DNA of 64,000 nt, taken from the NCBI GenBank assembly GCA_030827125.1, contig JAURFD010000001.1:1-64000 (forward strand), written 5' to 3'. A program made the translations under genes and the position numbers. The stretch comes from Candidatus Nanopelagicales bacterium (GTDB lineage: Bacteria > Actinomycetota > Actinomycetes > S36-B12). Positions 42,566 through 50,833 of this stretch are shown piece by piece (the first letter of the stretch is position 1; the number at the start of each line of letters is the position of its first letter). The notes under the pieces are model-generated. The model ran no database searches, had not been told where the DNA came from, and saw only the letters and a program-made list of their open reading frames with translations.

Positions 42566-43464
42566 ACGCCGGCGTAGGCCGCCGGGTTGGCGACGAACTT
42601 GTCCAGGCAGCCCTGGCAGCAGAACCACCAGGTCTTGCCGTCTACCTCCGCGTGCAAGGAACTCGGGACCATGACGACCTCCATGTGACAGATCGGGTCG
42701 ATGGCCTTCTCGAGCGCCGGGGCTGCCGCCTCGGGTGTGCGAAGTGTGGCGCCGCGGTTTGCCACGATCTCGGCGAGGATCGACAGCGCGACCTCCTGGG
42801 GAGTGCGGGCACCGATGTCGAGTCCGGCGGGCGTGTGCACCTGCGCTCGCTCTTCATCGGTGAGATCCAGTGAGCCGAGGACGGCTGCGCCACGCTTGCG
42901 GCTAGCTACGAGTCCGACGTAGGGGACACCGCTGCGGAGCGCTTGCTCCAGTGCCGCTTCTTCGCCATTGCCGTGTGATGCCACGACGACGGCGTCGGTC
43001 GTGGCGAGGTCCGGGGCTGATCCGCAGCAGCTGTCCTCATAGGGGAAGACGTCGTAGCCCATCGCGGTGCCAACTTCGGCGAGAGCCACCGCGATGGGTG
43101 TGGTGCCGAGGACCCGGACGAGTGGAGCGGGAAGGACAGCCTGCATGAAGATCTCCAGGGTTCCACCGGACTGGCAGGGATTGTGAACGACGACGCGGCC
43201 CGGCTGGTCGGGCTCGGGTACGGGCGCGATGCGGACAAGGGTGCTCTCGCGACGCTCGAGTACAGCGAGGCCCTGGGCCCGCAGAGTGGCCAGGGCGCAC
43301 TGCCCGCCCACGAAACCTTCGACGGTGCCATCGGCAAGAACAATGGCCTCATCTCCGGGCTTGGCCGAGGTGGGGCGCTCGGCGAGTACCACGCGTGCGT
43401 GGACGTAGGGGACACGTTGGGCTTGCAGTTGCTCGACGCGCTCGCGCCAGGTGGCTCCGGTCAT
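42562..43464 (-). CDS. XdhC/CoxF-family protein fused to a C-terminal YHS domain
   Basis: The protein has 300 residues. The N-terminal ~100 residues are an XdhC/CoxI domain (VEGFVGGQCALATLR, VHNPCQSGG). The middle is its Rossmann-like domain (VRVLGTTPIAVALAEVG; ASRKRGAAVLGSLDLTDEERAQVHTPAGLDIGARTPQEVALSILAE). Residues about 252-300 form a YHS domain (DPICHMEV...WWFCCQGCLDKFVANP) with four cysteines including a CC pair and CxxC spacing. XdhC proteins carry sulfurated molybdenum cofactor; YHS domains bind metals. The fusion suggests a metal-linked step. GGGAGCGG precedes the ATG. Confidence 0.88.
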   Translation of the reverse strand: MTGATWRERVEQLQAQRVPYVHARVVLAERPTSAKPGDEAIVLADGTVEGFVGGQCALATLRAQGLAVLERRESTLVRIAPVPEPDQPGRVVVHNPCQSGGTLEIFMQAVLPAPLVRVLGTTPIAVALAEVGTAMGYDVFPYEDSCCGSAPDLATTDAVVVASHGNGEEAALEQALRSGVPYVGLVASRKRGAAVLGSLDLTDEERAQVHTPAGLDIGARTPQEVALSILAEIVANRGATLRTPEAAAPALEKAIDPICHMEVVMVPSSLHAEVDGKTWWFCCQGCLDKFVANPAAYAGV

Positions 43465-43475
43465 GGCCGCTCCCG

Positions 43476-44123
43476 TTACTTCCGCTTCCGGGCGATGAGC
43501 CAGATGATTCCGACGATGGCGATCAGGCCCAGGACCGCGGGGATGGCTCGCTTGAGGACTGGCGCCCCGGCGGTGCCGAGCAGGTCGATGCTGTCGGCGG
43601 AGTGCGGCAGGACCGGCGCGGCGGCAGGGGTTGGTCCGGGGGTCTCGCCGTCGGCGGTCGCGGGAGCCGGAGCCGAGTCCGCAGCGATGAGCGCCTCAAG
43701 GTTTGCGGCGAACTGGTCGATGAGACGGGTGGCGACGTCCTGCATGACGCCTCGACCGAACTGGGCCGGCTTGCCGGTGATGGACAGGTCGGTGGTGACC
43801 TCGACCCGTGTGCGATCGGGGCCCTCAGAAATCATCTGAGCGGTGATAAGGGCGGATGCCGTGCCCGAGCCTCGAGTCTCCTTGCCGTTGCCCTCGATGA
43901 TGGCCTTGTGGGCGTCCTCGTCGACCTCGACGAAGCGGGCCTTGCCCCCGTAGGTCATGTTGACCGGACCCAACTTGACCTTCACCGTGCCCGTGAAGGT
44001 TTCACCCTCGACCGCGTCAAGCTTGGCTCCGGGCAGGCAGGGGGCAACCTTCTCGAGATCGAGGAGGGTCGCCCAGGCCTTGTCGATGCCGGTTGGTACG
44101 ACAAAGGAGTTCTGCAGATCCAT
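43476..44123 (-). CDS. coxG: CoxG-like SRPBCC protein with C-terminal membrane anchor
   Basis: The protein has 215 residues. The first ~150 form an SRPBCC/Bet v1-like fold (LEKVAPCLPGAKLDAVEGETFTGTVKVKLGPV) as in CoxG, the CO dehydrogenase membrane-recruitment subunit. A Pro/Ala linker and one C-terminal helix (LKRAIPAVLGLIAIVGIIWLIARKRK) anchor it. Recent work describes CoxG as a quinone-delivering partner of aerobic CO dehydrogenase. It is the first gene of the five-gene accessory operon and 11 bases before the XdhC-YHS gene. Confidence 0.88.
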   Translation of the reverse strand: MDLQNSFVVPTGIDKAWATLLDLEKVAPCLPGAKLDAVEGETFTGTVKVKLGPVNMTYGGKARFVEVDEDAHKAIIEGNGKETRGSGTASALITAQMISEGPDRTRVEVTTDLSITGKPAQFGRGVMQDVATRLIDQFAANLEALIAADSAPAPATADGETPGPTPAAAPVLPHSADSIDLLGTAGAPVLKRAIPAVLGLIAIVGIIWLIARKRK

Positions 44124-44172
44124 AGGTGCGCTCCCGAGGCGGACTGGAGTTGGCGGCCGGTCGGCTACCCGT

Positions 44173-44178
44173 GACACT
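44173..44178 (+). promoter_or_regulatory. -10-like element before moaD
   Basis: GACACT, six bases, then ATG at 44185. It is a weaker match to TANNNT than the others. Confidence 0.4.
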
Positions 44179-44184
44179 AGTGCC

Positions 44185-44439
44185 ATGGTAGGTGAAGCGC
44201 GACCGGTCGAGGTCCATCTGTTTGCTGCTGCACGGGCGGCAGCCGGGGTGCCCATGGTTCAGGTCGCGGCTGGTCCGCTGGCCGAGGTCCTCGCTCAGGT
44301 GGTGAGGGAATATCCCGACTTGGGCGCGGTCCTGCCGCGCTGCTCCACCCTCGTGGACGGGCTAGCGGCAACCGAGGACGACGTGGTCGTGCCCGGGGGC
44401 GGCCGCGTTGACGTCCTCCCGCCCTTCGCCGGCGGCTGA
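44185..44439 (+). CDS. moaD: molybdopterin synthase small subunit MoaD
   Basis: The protein has 84 residues with the ubiquitin-like fold: VEVHLFAAARAAAGVPMVQV...VDVLPPFAGG. The C-terminal Gly-Gly becomes the thiocarboxylate that supplies sulfur to precursor Z, working with MoaE encoded nearby. It is divergent from coxG and convergent with moaA. Confidence 0.9.
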   Translation: MVGEARPVEVHLFAAARAAAGVPMVQVAAGPLAEVLAQVVREYPDLGAVLPRCSTLVDGLAATEDDVVVPGGGRVDVLPPFAGG

Positions 44440-44449
44440 CCGAGCGGGT

Positions 44450-45466
44450 CTAGCCGCCGATGGCGCTCATCGGCCGCGGCGGCTGGATGAAGGACGGGTC
44501 GTTGATGCCGTGGCCGGGCAGCTTGGCCCCCACGCTGACGTGAAGGCGCCGACTGATCTCCGCGCGCTGGGCCTCCTCATCAAGGCTCTCGTCGCGCAGC
44601 ACCGCACGCAGGTCGGTCTCATCACGCGCGAAGAGGCAGTTGCGCAGTTGGCCATCGGCGGTGATCCGCAGCCGATCGCAGGTGCCGCAGAAGGGGCGAG
44701 TGACGCTCGCGATGATCCCGACCGTGGCCGGACCGCCATTGACGCGGAACTCCTCCGCGGGTGCGGTGCCCCGCTCCTCGAGCGGCTGCAGGTCGAACTC
44801 CTCCGACAGCATCGCCAGGATGTCTTCAGCGGTAATCATGCGGTCGCGTGCCCACAGGCCGCCGGCGTCCAGCGGCATCTGTTCGATGAAGCGCAACTGC
44901 CAGCCTTCGTCCAGCGCGCGGCGCAGCATGGGGATGGCCTCGTCGTCGTTGATCCCAGGCATGAGCACGGTGTTGACCTTGACCGGGGCGAGGCCGGCGA
45001 CCTGTGCGGCGGCCAGCCCCGCGAGTACATCGTCGAGCCGATCGCGGTGGGTCAGCTTCTTGAAGCGCTCGCGATCAAGGGTGTCGAGGCTGACATTGAC
45101 GCGCTCAAGGCCGGCGTCCCGCAGGTGAGCCGCCTGCGCAGCAAGGCGCAGCGCATTGGTGGTGATGGAGAGCTTGGGGGCCTTGGGCAGCGAGGCGATG
45201 CGCTGGACGACGTCGACGACATCGGGGCGCAGGAGCGGCTCACCGCCGGTGAGTCGAACCTCGTCGATGCCGTCTTGGGTGGCCACCTCGAGGATGGTCA
45301 TGAGTTCATCGGTGGTGAGCAACTCGGCACTCGGGATCCAGTCCGCGAAATCGGCCGGCATGCAGTAGGTGCACCGCAGTGAACAGCGGTCGGTGAGGGA
45401 GACGCGCATATCGCGGTGCCCGCGACCAAAACTGTCGACGAGCGTCGTCGGGTTGTCATGGCTCAT
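44450..45466 (-). CDS. moaA: GTP 3',8-cyclase MoaA (radical SAM)
   Basis: The protein has 338 residues. CSLRCTYC binds the radical-SAM cluster. A second cluster uses the C-terminal CGTCDRLRITADGQLRNCLF cysteines, and the protein ends with the conserved Gly-Gly (MSAIGG). It catalyses the first step of molybdenum cofactor synthesis with MoaC, which is not in the window. The ATG at 45466 overlaps the moaE stop (ATGA), fixing the start. Confidence 0.95.
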   Translation of the reverse strand: MSHDNPTTLVDSFGRGHRDMRVSLTDRCSLRCTYCMPADFADWIPSAELLTTDELMTILEVATQDGIDEVRLTGGEPLLRPDVVDVVQRIASLPKAPKLSITTNALRLAAQAAHLRDAGLERVNVSLDTLDRERFKKLTHRDRLDDVLAGLAAAQVAGLAPVKVNTVLMPGINDDEAIPMLRRALDEGWQLRFIEQMPLDAGGLWARDRMITAEDILAMLSEEFDLQPLEERGTAPAEEFRVNGGPATVGIIASVTRPFCGTCDRLRITADGQLRNCLFARDETDLRAVLRDESLDEEAQRAEISRRLHVSVGAKLPGHGINDPSFIQPPRPMSAIGG

Positions 45467-45903
45467 GCGCAGTTCACCCATTCGTCGGTGCCGTCGGCGA
45501 AGTACTGATGCTTCCACACGGGGATGCGCGCCTTGGTCTCATCCACGAGCGCCTGGCATGCCGCGAAGGCCTCGCCACGATGCGCCGCGCTCGCCGCCGC
45601 CGCGAGAGCGCAGTCGCCGATCTCGAGCGGGCCGACGCGGTGAACGACGGCGACGGCGATGACGTCGAAACGCGCCGCCACGTCGGCAGCGACCTCGGCG
45701 AGGAGATCAGCCGCGGAGGGGTGGGCCTCGTAGTCCAGCCGCAGGACCGTGCGGCCATGGTCGTGGTCCCGCACATCGCCGGAGAAGGTCACGACCGCGC
45801 CTGCGGCGGGGTCGTCGACCTGCTCGGCCAGTTGGAGGGCGTCGATGTGGTGGGTAACGACATCGGCTGCGCGCACACGCGTCGACTCGCCGGTAGCCGT
45901 CAT
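45463..45903 (-). CDS. moaE: molybdopterin synthase catalytic subunit MoaE
   Basis: The protein has 146 residues. GAVVTFSGDVRDHDHGRTVLRLDYEAH is the family signature and KARIPVWKHQYFADGTDEWV carries the catalytic lysines. With MoaD it converts precursor Z to molybdopterin. It is first in moaE-moaA with a four-base overlap. AATAAT lies six bases before the ATG. Confidence 0.94.
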   Translation of the reverse strand: MTATGESTRVRAADVVTHHIDALQLAEQVDDPAAGAVVTFSGDVRDHDHGRTVLRLDYEAHPSAADLLAEVAADVAARFDVIAVAVVHRVGPLEIGDCALAAAASAAHRGEAFAACQALVDETKARIPVWKHQYFADGTDEWVNCA

Positions 45904-45909
45904 TCGGCC

Positions 45910-45915
45910 ATTATT
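45910..45915 (-). promoter_or_regulatory. -10 element, probable leaderless promoter of moaE-moaA
   Basis: AATAAT (in TAATAAT) on the minus strand, six bases, then ATG at 45903; no Shine-Dalgarno. Confidence 0.55.
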
Positions 45916-45978
45916 AGGGGAGGCGTAGCGTCACGCCACACAGGATCGGGAATCCGACGAACGGGCGAAGGGAAGCCG

Positions 45979-47091
45979 ATGCGCGAAATCCTGGCCGAGA
46001 TGATGGCTGCCTACGAGGCTGGCGAGTCCGTCGCCATGGCGACGGTCGTGCGCACCTGGCGTTCCGCGCCCCGCCCCGCAGGCGCCTCCATGATCGTCAC
46101 CGAGGGCGGCGAGGCGGTCGGCTCGGTCAGTGGGGGTTGCGTCGAAGGAGCCCTCTATGACGTGGGCCAGGAGATCCTCGCGGGAGGCGCCACGCGACTG
46201 GAGACCTACGGTGTCAGTGATGACGATGCCTTCGCTGTGGGCTTGACCTGCGGAGGCATCCTCGATGTCTTCGTCGAGCCGGTCTCGCCACAGACATGGC
46301 CGGAACTCCCCGGGATCGTGGCCAGTGTCGAGCGGGAGGAGCCCGTCGCGGTGGCGACGATCGTGCGCGCTCCCGACGAGGCCGCTCTCGGCAAGCACAT
46401 CGTCGTACGTCCGGATTACGTCGAGGGATCGCTCGGGACCGAGCGTCTCGATGACACGGTGTCGGCCGATGTGCGCGGCATGCTCGAGTCGGGCACCACC
46501 GGCTTCCTGCGCTACGGGCCGCAGGGTGAGCGCCTTGGGGACGGGCTGGAAATCTTCGTGGGCAGCATGGCGCCGCCGCCGCGGATGTACATCTTCGGCG
46601 CGATCGACTTCTCGGCGGCGCTGTGCCGCGTCGGCAAACTCCTCGGCTTCCGGGTGACGGTGTGCGATGCCCGCGAAATCTTTGCCACGCCGCGCCGCTT
46701 CCCCGAAGCCGACGAGGTTGTCGTGGACTGGCCGCACCGTTGGCTTGCGGGGCAGCCGGTGGACTCGCGCACGGTGATCTGCGTGCTCACGCACGATCCG
46801 AAGTTCGACGTGCCGGCCCTGCAGATCGCCCTGCGGACCAACGCGGGATACGTCGGCGCGATGGGATCGCGGCGCACGCATGAAGATCGATTGGAGCGGC
46901 TGCGCGAGGTTGGCATGACCGAGGACGAGTTGGCACGACTGCATTCGCCCATCGGCCTCGACCTGGGCGCGCGCACCCCGGAAGAAACCGCGATCTCCAT
47001 TGCCGCGGAAATCGTCCAGGGCCGGTGGGGTGGCTCGGGGTCGCATCTGGCAGCGACGTCGGGCCCGATTCATCCGGGAGCCCCGCGCTGA
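45979..47091 (+). CDS. xdhC: XdhC/CoxI-family molybdenum-hydroxylase maturation protein
   Basis: The protein has 370 residues. The N-terminal XdhC domain (TVVRTWRSAPRPAGASMIV...GSVSGGCVEGALY) is joined to the C-terminal Rossmann domain (YIFGAIDFSAALCRVGKLLGFRVTVCDAR...GLDLGARTPEETAISIAAEI). XdhC proteins protect and insert the sulfurated cofactor into xanthine dehydrogenase-type enzymes. It is the canonical form, unlike the YHS fusion at 42562. It starts at the ATG at 45979 after GGGAAG and is followed by overlapping mocA-like. Confidence 0.9.
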   Translation: MREILAEMMAAYEAGESVAMATVVRTWRSAPRPAGASMIVTEGGEAVGSVSGGCVEGALYDVGQEILAGGATRLETYGVSDDDAFAVGLTCGGILDVFVEPVSPQTWPELPGIVASVEREEPVAVATIVRAPDEAALGKHIVVRPDYVEGSLGTERLDDTVSADVRGMLESGTTGFLRYGPQGERLGDGLEIFVGSMAPPPRMYIFGAIDFSAALCRVGKLLGFRVTVCDAREIFATPRRFPEADEVVVDWPHRWLAGQPVDSRTVICVLTHDPKFDVPALQIALRTNAGYVGAMGSRRTHEDRLERLREVGMTEDELARLHSPIGLDLGARTPEETAISIAAEIVQGRWGGSGSHLAATSGPIHPGAPR

Positions 47092-47630
47092 CCGTCGCCG
47101 GTGTGGTGCTCGCGGGCGGTGAAGGCCGTCGCTTTGGCGGTCCGAAGGCCCCCGTCGTCGTGCAGGGTGAGCGCCTCGTTGATCGCGCTGTGCGTGTGTT
47201 GCGTGACGGCGGTTGCGATCCCGTGTACGTCGTTCTCGGCGCCTGGCAGGGCGAGGTCCCTCATGCGACGGTAATCGTGAATGAGCAGTGGAACGAAGGC
47301 ATGGGGTCGTCTCTGCGCGCGGCGCTGTCAGCAGTGGCCGATGCTCCCGCGGACGCGGTGCTCGTCACGCTTGTCGACCTCCCAGGTCTCACGACCGAGG
47401 CGGTGCGACGCATCATTGCGACTGATGCCGAACTCGTGGCGGCGGCGTACGACGGTGAGCGGGGACATCCGGTGCTCTTCGCGCGGCGGCATTGGTCCGG
47501 CGTGATTGAACGAGCACACGGTGATGTCGGTGCCCGCGACTACCTGCTCGAGCATCGCGATGAATTGCACATCGTCGAGGTGGGCGACATCGCGACCGGC
47601 GAGGACATGGATGTGCCGCCGACCGCGTGA
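47088..47630 (+). CDS. molybdenum cofactor cytidylyltransferase-like (MocA/MobA-type NTP transferase)
   Basis: The protein has about 180 residues. VVLAGGEGRRFGGPK is the nucleotide-binding signature and LVDLPGLT the metal-binding Asp motif; the NTP-transferase fold is complete. MocA makes molybdopterin cytosine dinucleotide for CO/xanthine dehydrogenase-class enzymes; MobA makes the guanine form. Context favours MocA. The start is unusual: a CTG at 47088 overlaps the xdhC stop (CTGA) and has GGGAG upstream. A conventional GTG at 47025 would overlap xdhC by 67 bases and add an unlike N-terminus. Confidence 0.82.
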   Translation: MTVAGVVLAGGEGRRFGGPKAPVVVQGERLVDRAVRVLRDGGCDPVYVVLGAWQGEVPHATVIVNEQWNEGMGSSLRAALSAVADAPADAVLVTLVDLPGLTTEAVRRIIATDAELVAAAYDGERGHPVLFARRHWSGVIERAHGDVGARDYLLEHRDELHIVEVGDIATGEDMDVPPTA

Positions 47631-47659
47631 ACGGCTGTCGACCGCCTGAGCGGCGAGGA

Positions 47660-48832
47660 CTACAGGCCGAGGGTGCGCGCGATGACGAGCAGTTGCACCT
47701 CGCTCGCACCCTCGACTACCCGCAGCATGCGCAGGTGCCGCAACACGCGCTCGACCGGACCTTCGCGCATGAGGCCCATGCCTCCCATGGCCTGGACCGC
47801 GCGATCCGCCACCTCGTAGGCGTGCTCGGTGGCGGAGTACTTCACGATCGAGGCGTCGCCCATGATCGCGAGGGGATCGCCTTCGGTGTCCACGCGCCAG
47901 GCAAGGTGGTAGACCAGCCAGCGAATCGCCTCGATGTCGGCCTTGCTGCGCGCCAGCGGGAACGAGACCCCCTGGAACTTCGCGAGTGGCTTGCCGAACG
48001 CCGTGCGGGCCTGCGCATGCGCGACGGAACTCGACAGTGCGAACTCAGCAAGTCCGAGAGCTTGAGCGCCGATGTAGGCGCGGCCCGCGTTGAGGAAGGC
48101 CATGGCCTCCAGGAAGCCCATGCCTTCGGTACCGACCACATGGTCTGCGGGGATGCGGGCGTCGTCGAAGAAGAGTTCGGCGGGATGCGAGTCAGAGATG
48201 TTGTATTGCGTCTTGCCCACGCGGTATTGATCGCGCGGGACGACAAAAGCGGTGATGCCACCGGCCGCCCGCTTCTGCGGATCCGTGAGGGCGAAGACGA
48301 GCGCGAAGTCTGCATCGGCACCGTTGGTGATGTAGTGCTTGTGCCCGTTGATGACCCAGGAGTCGCCGTCGCGCACGGCGCGGGTGCGGATCGCTTGAGC
48401 GTCGCTGCCGGCCTCGGGTTCGGTAAGAGCGAAGCACATTGTGCGTTCGGCCCGGGCGACCGGGATGAGGTAGTCGGGCCACAGGTGTTCGGGGAGTTTG
48501 AGTAGCAGCGTCGACGGCCCCGCTGGGTTCGGCGGGGCGACCGCGGTCATGGCCAGGCGCATGCCGCTCGCCGCGGCGTCCTCGACCAGCAGTGTCGTCC
48601 CGAGGACGCTGAGGTCCTGTCCGCCGACGGATTCGGGGAGATAGGGGGCGTAGAACCCGGCCGCGGCGCTGAGTTGCCGGACCTCGTCCACCGCAGCGCG
48701 CGCCGCACCCTCCGATCCTGGCTCGGCGAAGGTGGGTGCCCATCGCTCCTCCAGAGGGCGTACCTCGCGCTGGAGGAACGACGCGAAGGACTCACGCAGG
48801 GCGGTGAGTTCGGCAGGAACGGCGAAGTCCAT
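47660..48832 (-). CDS. acyl-CoA dehydrogenase
   Basis: The protein has 390 residues. CFALTEPEAGSDAQAIRT is the FAD/substrate loop, WVINGHKHYITNGADADFALVFA the middle signature, and RVVEGASEVQ near the C-terminus holds the catalytic base region. It oxidises an acyl-CoA to an enoyl-CoA with electron transfer flavoprotein. Chain specificity cannot be read. A weak CAGGAT lies six bases before the ATG. It lies divergent from the aldehyde dehydrogenase. Confidence 0.92.
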   Translation of the reverse strand: MDFAVPAELTALRESFASFLQREVRPLEERWAPTFAEPGSEGAARAAVDEVRQLSAAAGFYAPYLPESVGGQDLSVLGTTLLVEDAAASGMRLAMTAVAPPNPAGPSTLLLKLPEHLWPDYLIPVARAERTMCFALTEPEAGSDAQAIRTRAVRDGDSWVINGHKHYITNGADADFALVFALTDPQKRAAGGITAFVVPRDQYRVGKTQYNISDSHPAELFFDDARIPADHVVGTEGMGFLEAMAFLNAGRAYIGAQALGLAEFALSSSVAHAQARTAFGKPLAKFQGVSFPLARSKADIEAIRWLVYHLAWRVDTEGDPLAIMGDASIVKYSATEHAYEVADRAVQAMGGMGLMREGPVERVLRHLRMLRVVEGASEVQLLVIARTLGL

Positions 48833-48871
48833 GGGTCGATCCTGCCCTAGGGCGCAGGCCCCTGCTCGCGA

Positions 48872-48877
48872 TACCGT
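48872..48877 (+). promoter_or_regulatory. -10 element, probable leaderless promoter of the aldehyde dehydrogenase gene
   Basis: TACCGT, six bases, then ATG at 48884; no Shine-Dalgarno. Confidence 0.6.
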
Positions 48878-48883
48878 CCGCCC

Positions 48884-50341
48884 ATGAGCCAGTCCCTGAT
48901 CCCGGGTATCGACCCGAATGCCGTGACGCCTGTTCCGTTCCTGGGTGGCTGGACCACCGGGGAGGCCTCCTCACCCGTGAATGCACCGTACGACGGGGCC
49001 CTCATCGGAAGTGTTCCGGCCCTCACCGCGGCTGACGTCGACGCCGCGGCGGCCTACGCAAAAGAGGCGCTGCACCACCATCCGCTGCCGCAGTGGAAGC
49101 GCGCCGAGATCCTCGACCGTGCCGCCGAGCGGCTCGCGGCGCACCGGGAGACGTTCGCCCGGTGCATTGCGCTGGAGGCGGCCAAGCCGATTCGGACCGC
49201 GCGCGGTGAGGTCGATCGGGCGGTCAGCACCTTCCAGTTCTCCGCCGCGGTGGCGCGCACTCTCACGGGGGAGACCGTGCCGCTCGAGGCGGCCTCGGCC
49301 GGCGAAGGCAAGCTCGGATTCGTCATGCGCGTGCCGATCGGCGTCGTGGGGGCGATTGCGCCGTTCAATTTCCCGCTCAATCTCGTCGTGCACAAGGTCG
49401 GACCTGCGATCGCGGCGGGCTGCCCGGTGGTCATCAAGCCGGCCTCGCAGACGCCGTTCTCCACCATCCTCCTTGCGCGCATGCTGCTCGAAGAGTGCGA
49501 GCTGCCGGCGGGCTTCTTGCAGGTGACGACGGGTGGCGGTTCGACGGTCGGCAATGCGCTGGTCGACAACCCGGACATCGCGCTCATCACGTTTACCGGC
49601 TCGCCGCCGGTTGGTTGGGCTATCCGGTCGCGGGCACCGCACAAGCGAGTCGGCCTCGAACTCGGCAACAATGCGCCGGTCATCATCGACGCCGATGGTG
49701 ATTGGGAGACGGCGGTGGCCAAGATTCGTCTCGCCGGTTTCGCGCATGCCGGCCAGTCATGCATCTCGACGCAGCGCGTGTTGGTCCACGAGTCGCTCGT
49801 GCAGCAGGTGGGCGCTGCGCTCAGCGAGGCGGTGGCGACGCTGGTCGTCGGCGATCCGCTGGACGAGGCCACCGAGGTGTCCTCCCTCATCTCCACGTCG
49901 GAGCGGGATCGCGTGAAGTCCTGGATCGATGAGGCCGTGGCGGACGGCGCCACGGTCTCATGCGGCGGCGACATTGGTGCGGACGGCGTTCTCCGACCGA
50001 CGGTGATCGTTGATGCCAAGCCCGAGATGAATGTGTGCGCCCTCGAGGTGTTCGGTCCCGTCGTGGCGGTGCAAGGTTTCACCGACTTCGACGAGGCACT
50101 TCGCCTAGCGAACGACACGCGCTACGGCCTGCAGGCCGGTGTCTTCACGCGCGACATCGACAAGGCGCTGCGCGCCGTGCGCACCCTGGACTTCGGTGGT
50201 GTGACCGTCAACGAGGTGCCGACCTGGCGTGCCGATCAAATGCCCTACGGCGGCCTCCGTGACTCGGGCAATACCCGGGAGGGTCCGGCGTACTCGGTGC
50301 GCGAGATGACCGAGGAGCGACTGGTCATCCTCAACGGCTGA
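48884..50341 (+). CDS. NAD(P)-dependent aldehyde dehydrogenase
   Basis: The protein has 485 residues. GAIAPFNFPLNLVVHKVGPA binds cofactor, ELGNNAP holds the general-base Glu, and GQSCIS the catalytic Cys. It oxidises an aldehyde to an acid; its closest type by eye is succinate-semialdehyde or lactaldehyde dehydrogenase-like, but substrate is open. The context of an acyl-CoA dehydrogenase suggests catabolism of a branched or aliphatic compound. A hairpin at 50396-50418 lies past the stop. Confidence 0.92.
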   Translation: MSQSLIPGIDPNAVTPVPFLGGWTTGEASSPVNAPYDGALIGSVPALTAADVDAAAAYAKEALHHHPLPQWKRAEILDRAAERLAAHRETFARCIALEAAKPIRTARGEVDRAVSTFQFSAAVARTLTGETVPLEAASAGEGKLGFVMRVPIGVVGAIAPFNFPLNLVVHKVGPAIAAGCPVVIKPASQTPFSTILLARMLLEECELPAGFLQVTTGGGSTVGNALVDNPDIALITFTGSPPVGWAIRSRAPHKRVGLELGNNAPVIIDADGDWETAVAKIRLAGFAHAGQSCISTQRVLVHESLVQQVGAALSEAVATLVVGDPLDEATEVSSLISTSERDRVKSWIDEAVADGATVSCGGDIGADGVLRPTVIVDAKPEMNVCALEVFGPVVAVQGFTDFDEALRLANDTRYGLQAGVFTRDIDKALRAVRTLDFGGVTVNEVPTWRADQMPYGGLRDSGNTREGPAYSVREMTEERLVILNG

Positions 50342-50395
50342 CCGGGATCGCCCACGTTGTCTGGCACCTATGCGGGCTCGTGGCATGTCATGGCG

Positions 50396-50418
50396 GCGGA
50401 TGCGGGAGACGCGTCCGC
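50396..50418. terminator. hairpin between the aldehyde dehydrogenase and rhodanese genes
   Basis: GCGGATGCG pairs with CGCGTCCGC over five bases (one G-T pair). It lies between convergent stops and has no T-tract. Confidence 0.45.
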
Positions 50419-50425
50419 GGATGAA

Positions 50426-50746
50426 TCAGGCGTACGACGGTGCGCCCGCCTCGAGGGGGAGTCCGGCCACGCGCCAGGCCCCGGTGCCGCCCTCGACATT
50501 GGTCACGGTGATGCCGCGCTGGGCGAGGAACGCCGCGACCTGCCATGAGCGGGCGCCGCTCTCGCAGATGACAAAGACGTCACCCTTGGGAAGGTCCTGG
50601 ATGCGGATCGGGATGGTCGCCATGGGGATGTTGATGGCCCCCGGGACGTGGCCCGCGGCGTACTCGTAGGGTTCGCGCACGTCGATGACGGCACCCTGGC
50701 TCAGTCGGCTGTGGAGATCGGCCACGGTCGTGGTCGTGATCTGCAT
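50426..50746 (-). CDS. single-domain rhodanese sulfurtransferase
   Basis: The protein has 106 residues. AVIDVREPYEYAAGHVPGAINIP is the rhodanese CH2A-type segment and VICESGARS the active-site loop with the catalytic Cys. GlpE/PspE-like enzymes of this size handle thiosulfate or persulfide sulfur. The start at 50746 has AGGAGGACAACG-ATG. The CsoR/CstR-type operator at 50778-50793 lies 31 bp upstream, matching that of the MBL-rhodanese gene at 2804. Confidence 0.9.
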   Translation of the reverse strand: MQITTTTVADLHSRLSQGAVIDVREPYEYAAGHVPGAINIPMATIPIRIQDLPKGDVFVICESGARSWQVAAFLAQRGITVTNVEGGTGAWRVAGLPLEAGAPSYA

Positions 50747-50777
50747 CGTTGTCCTCCTCGTCGGTGAGGAGAGCAGC

Positions 50778-50793
50778 ATACCCCGGGGGGTAT
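50778..50793 (-). promoter_or_regulatory. CsoR/CstR-type operator (ATACCCC-GG-GGGGTAT)
   Basis: A perfect 7-2-7 inverted repeat lies 31 bp upstream of the rhodanese ATG. Only the two central bases differ in type from the copy at 2752-2767. The two sites probably belong to one persulfide-responsive regulon. Confidence 0.75.
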
Positions 50794-50833
50794 ATAGATC
50801 GCCACTCGGGCCGACGCCGAAGCGCGGCCGAGC

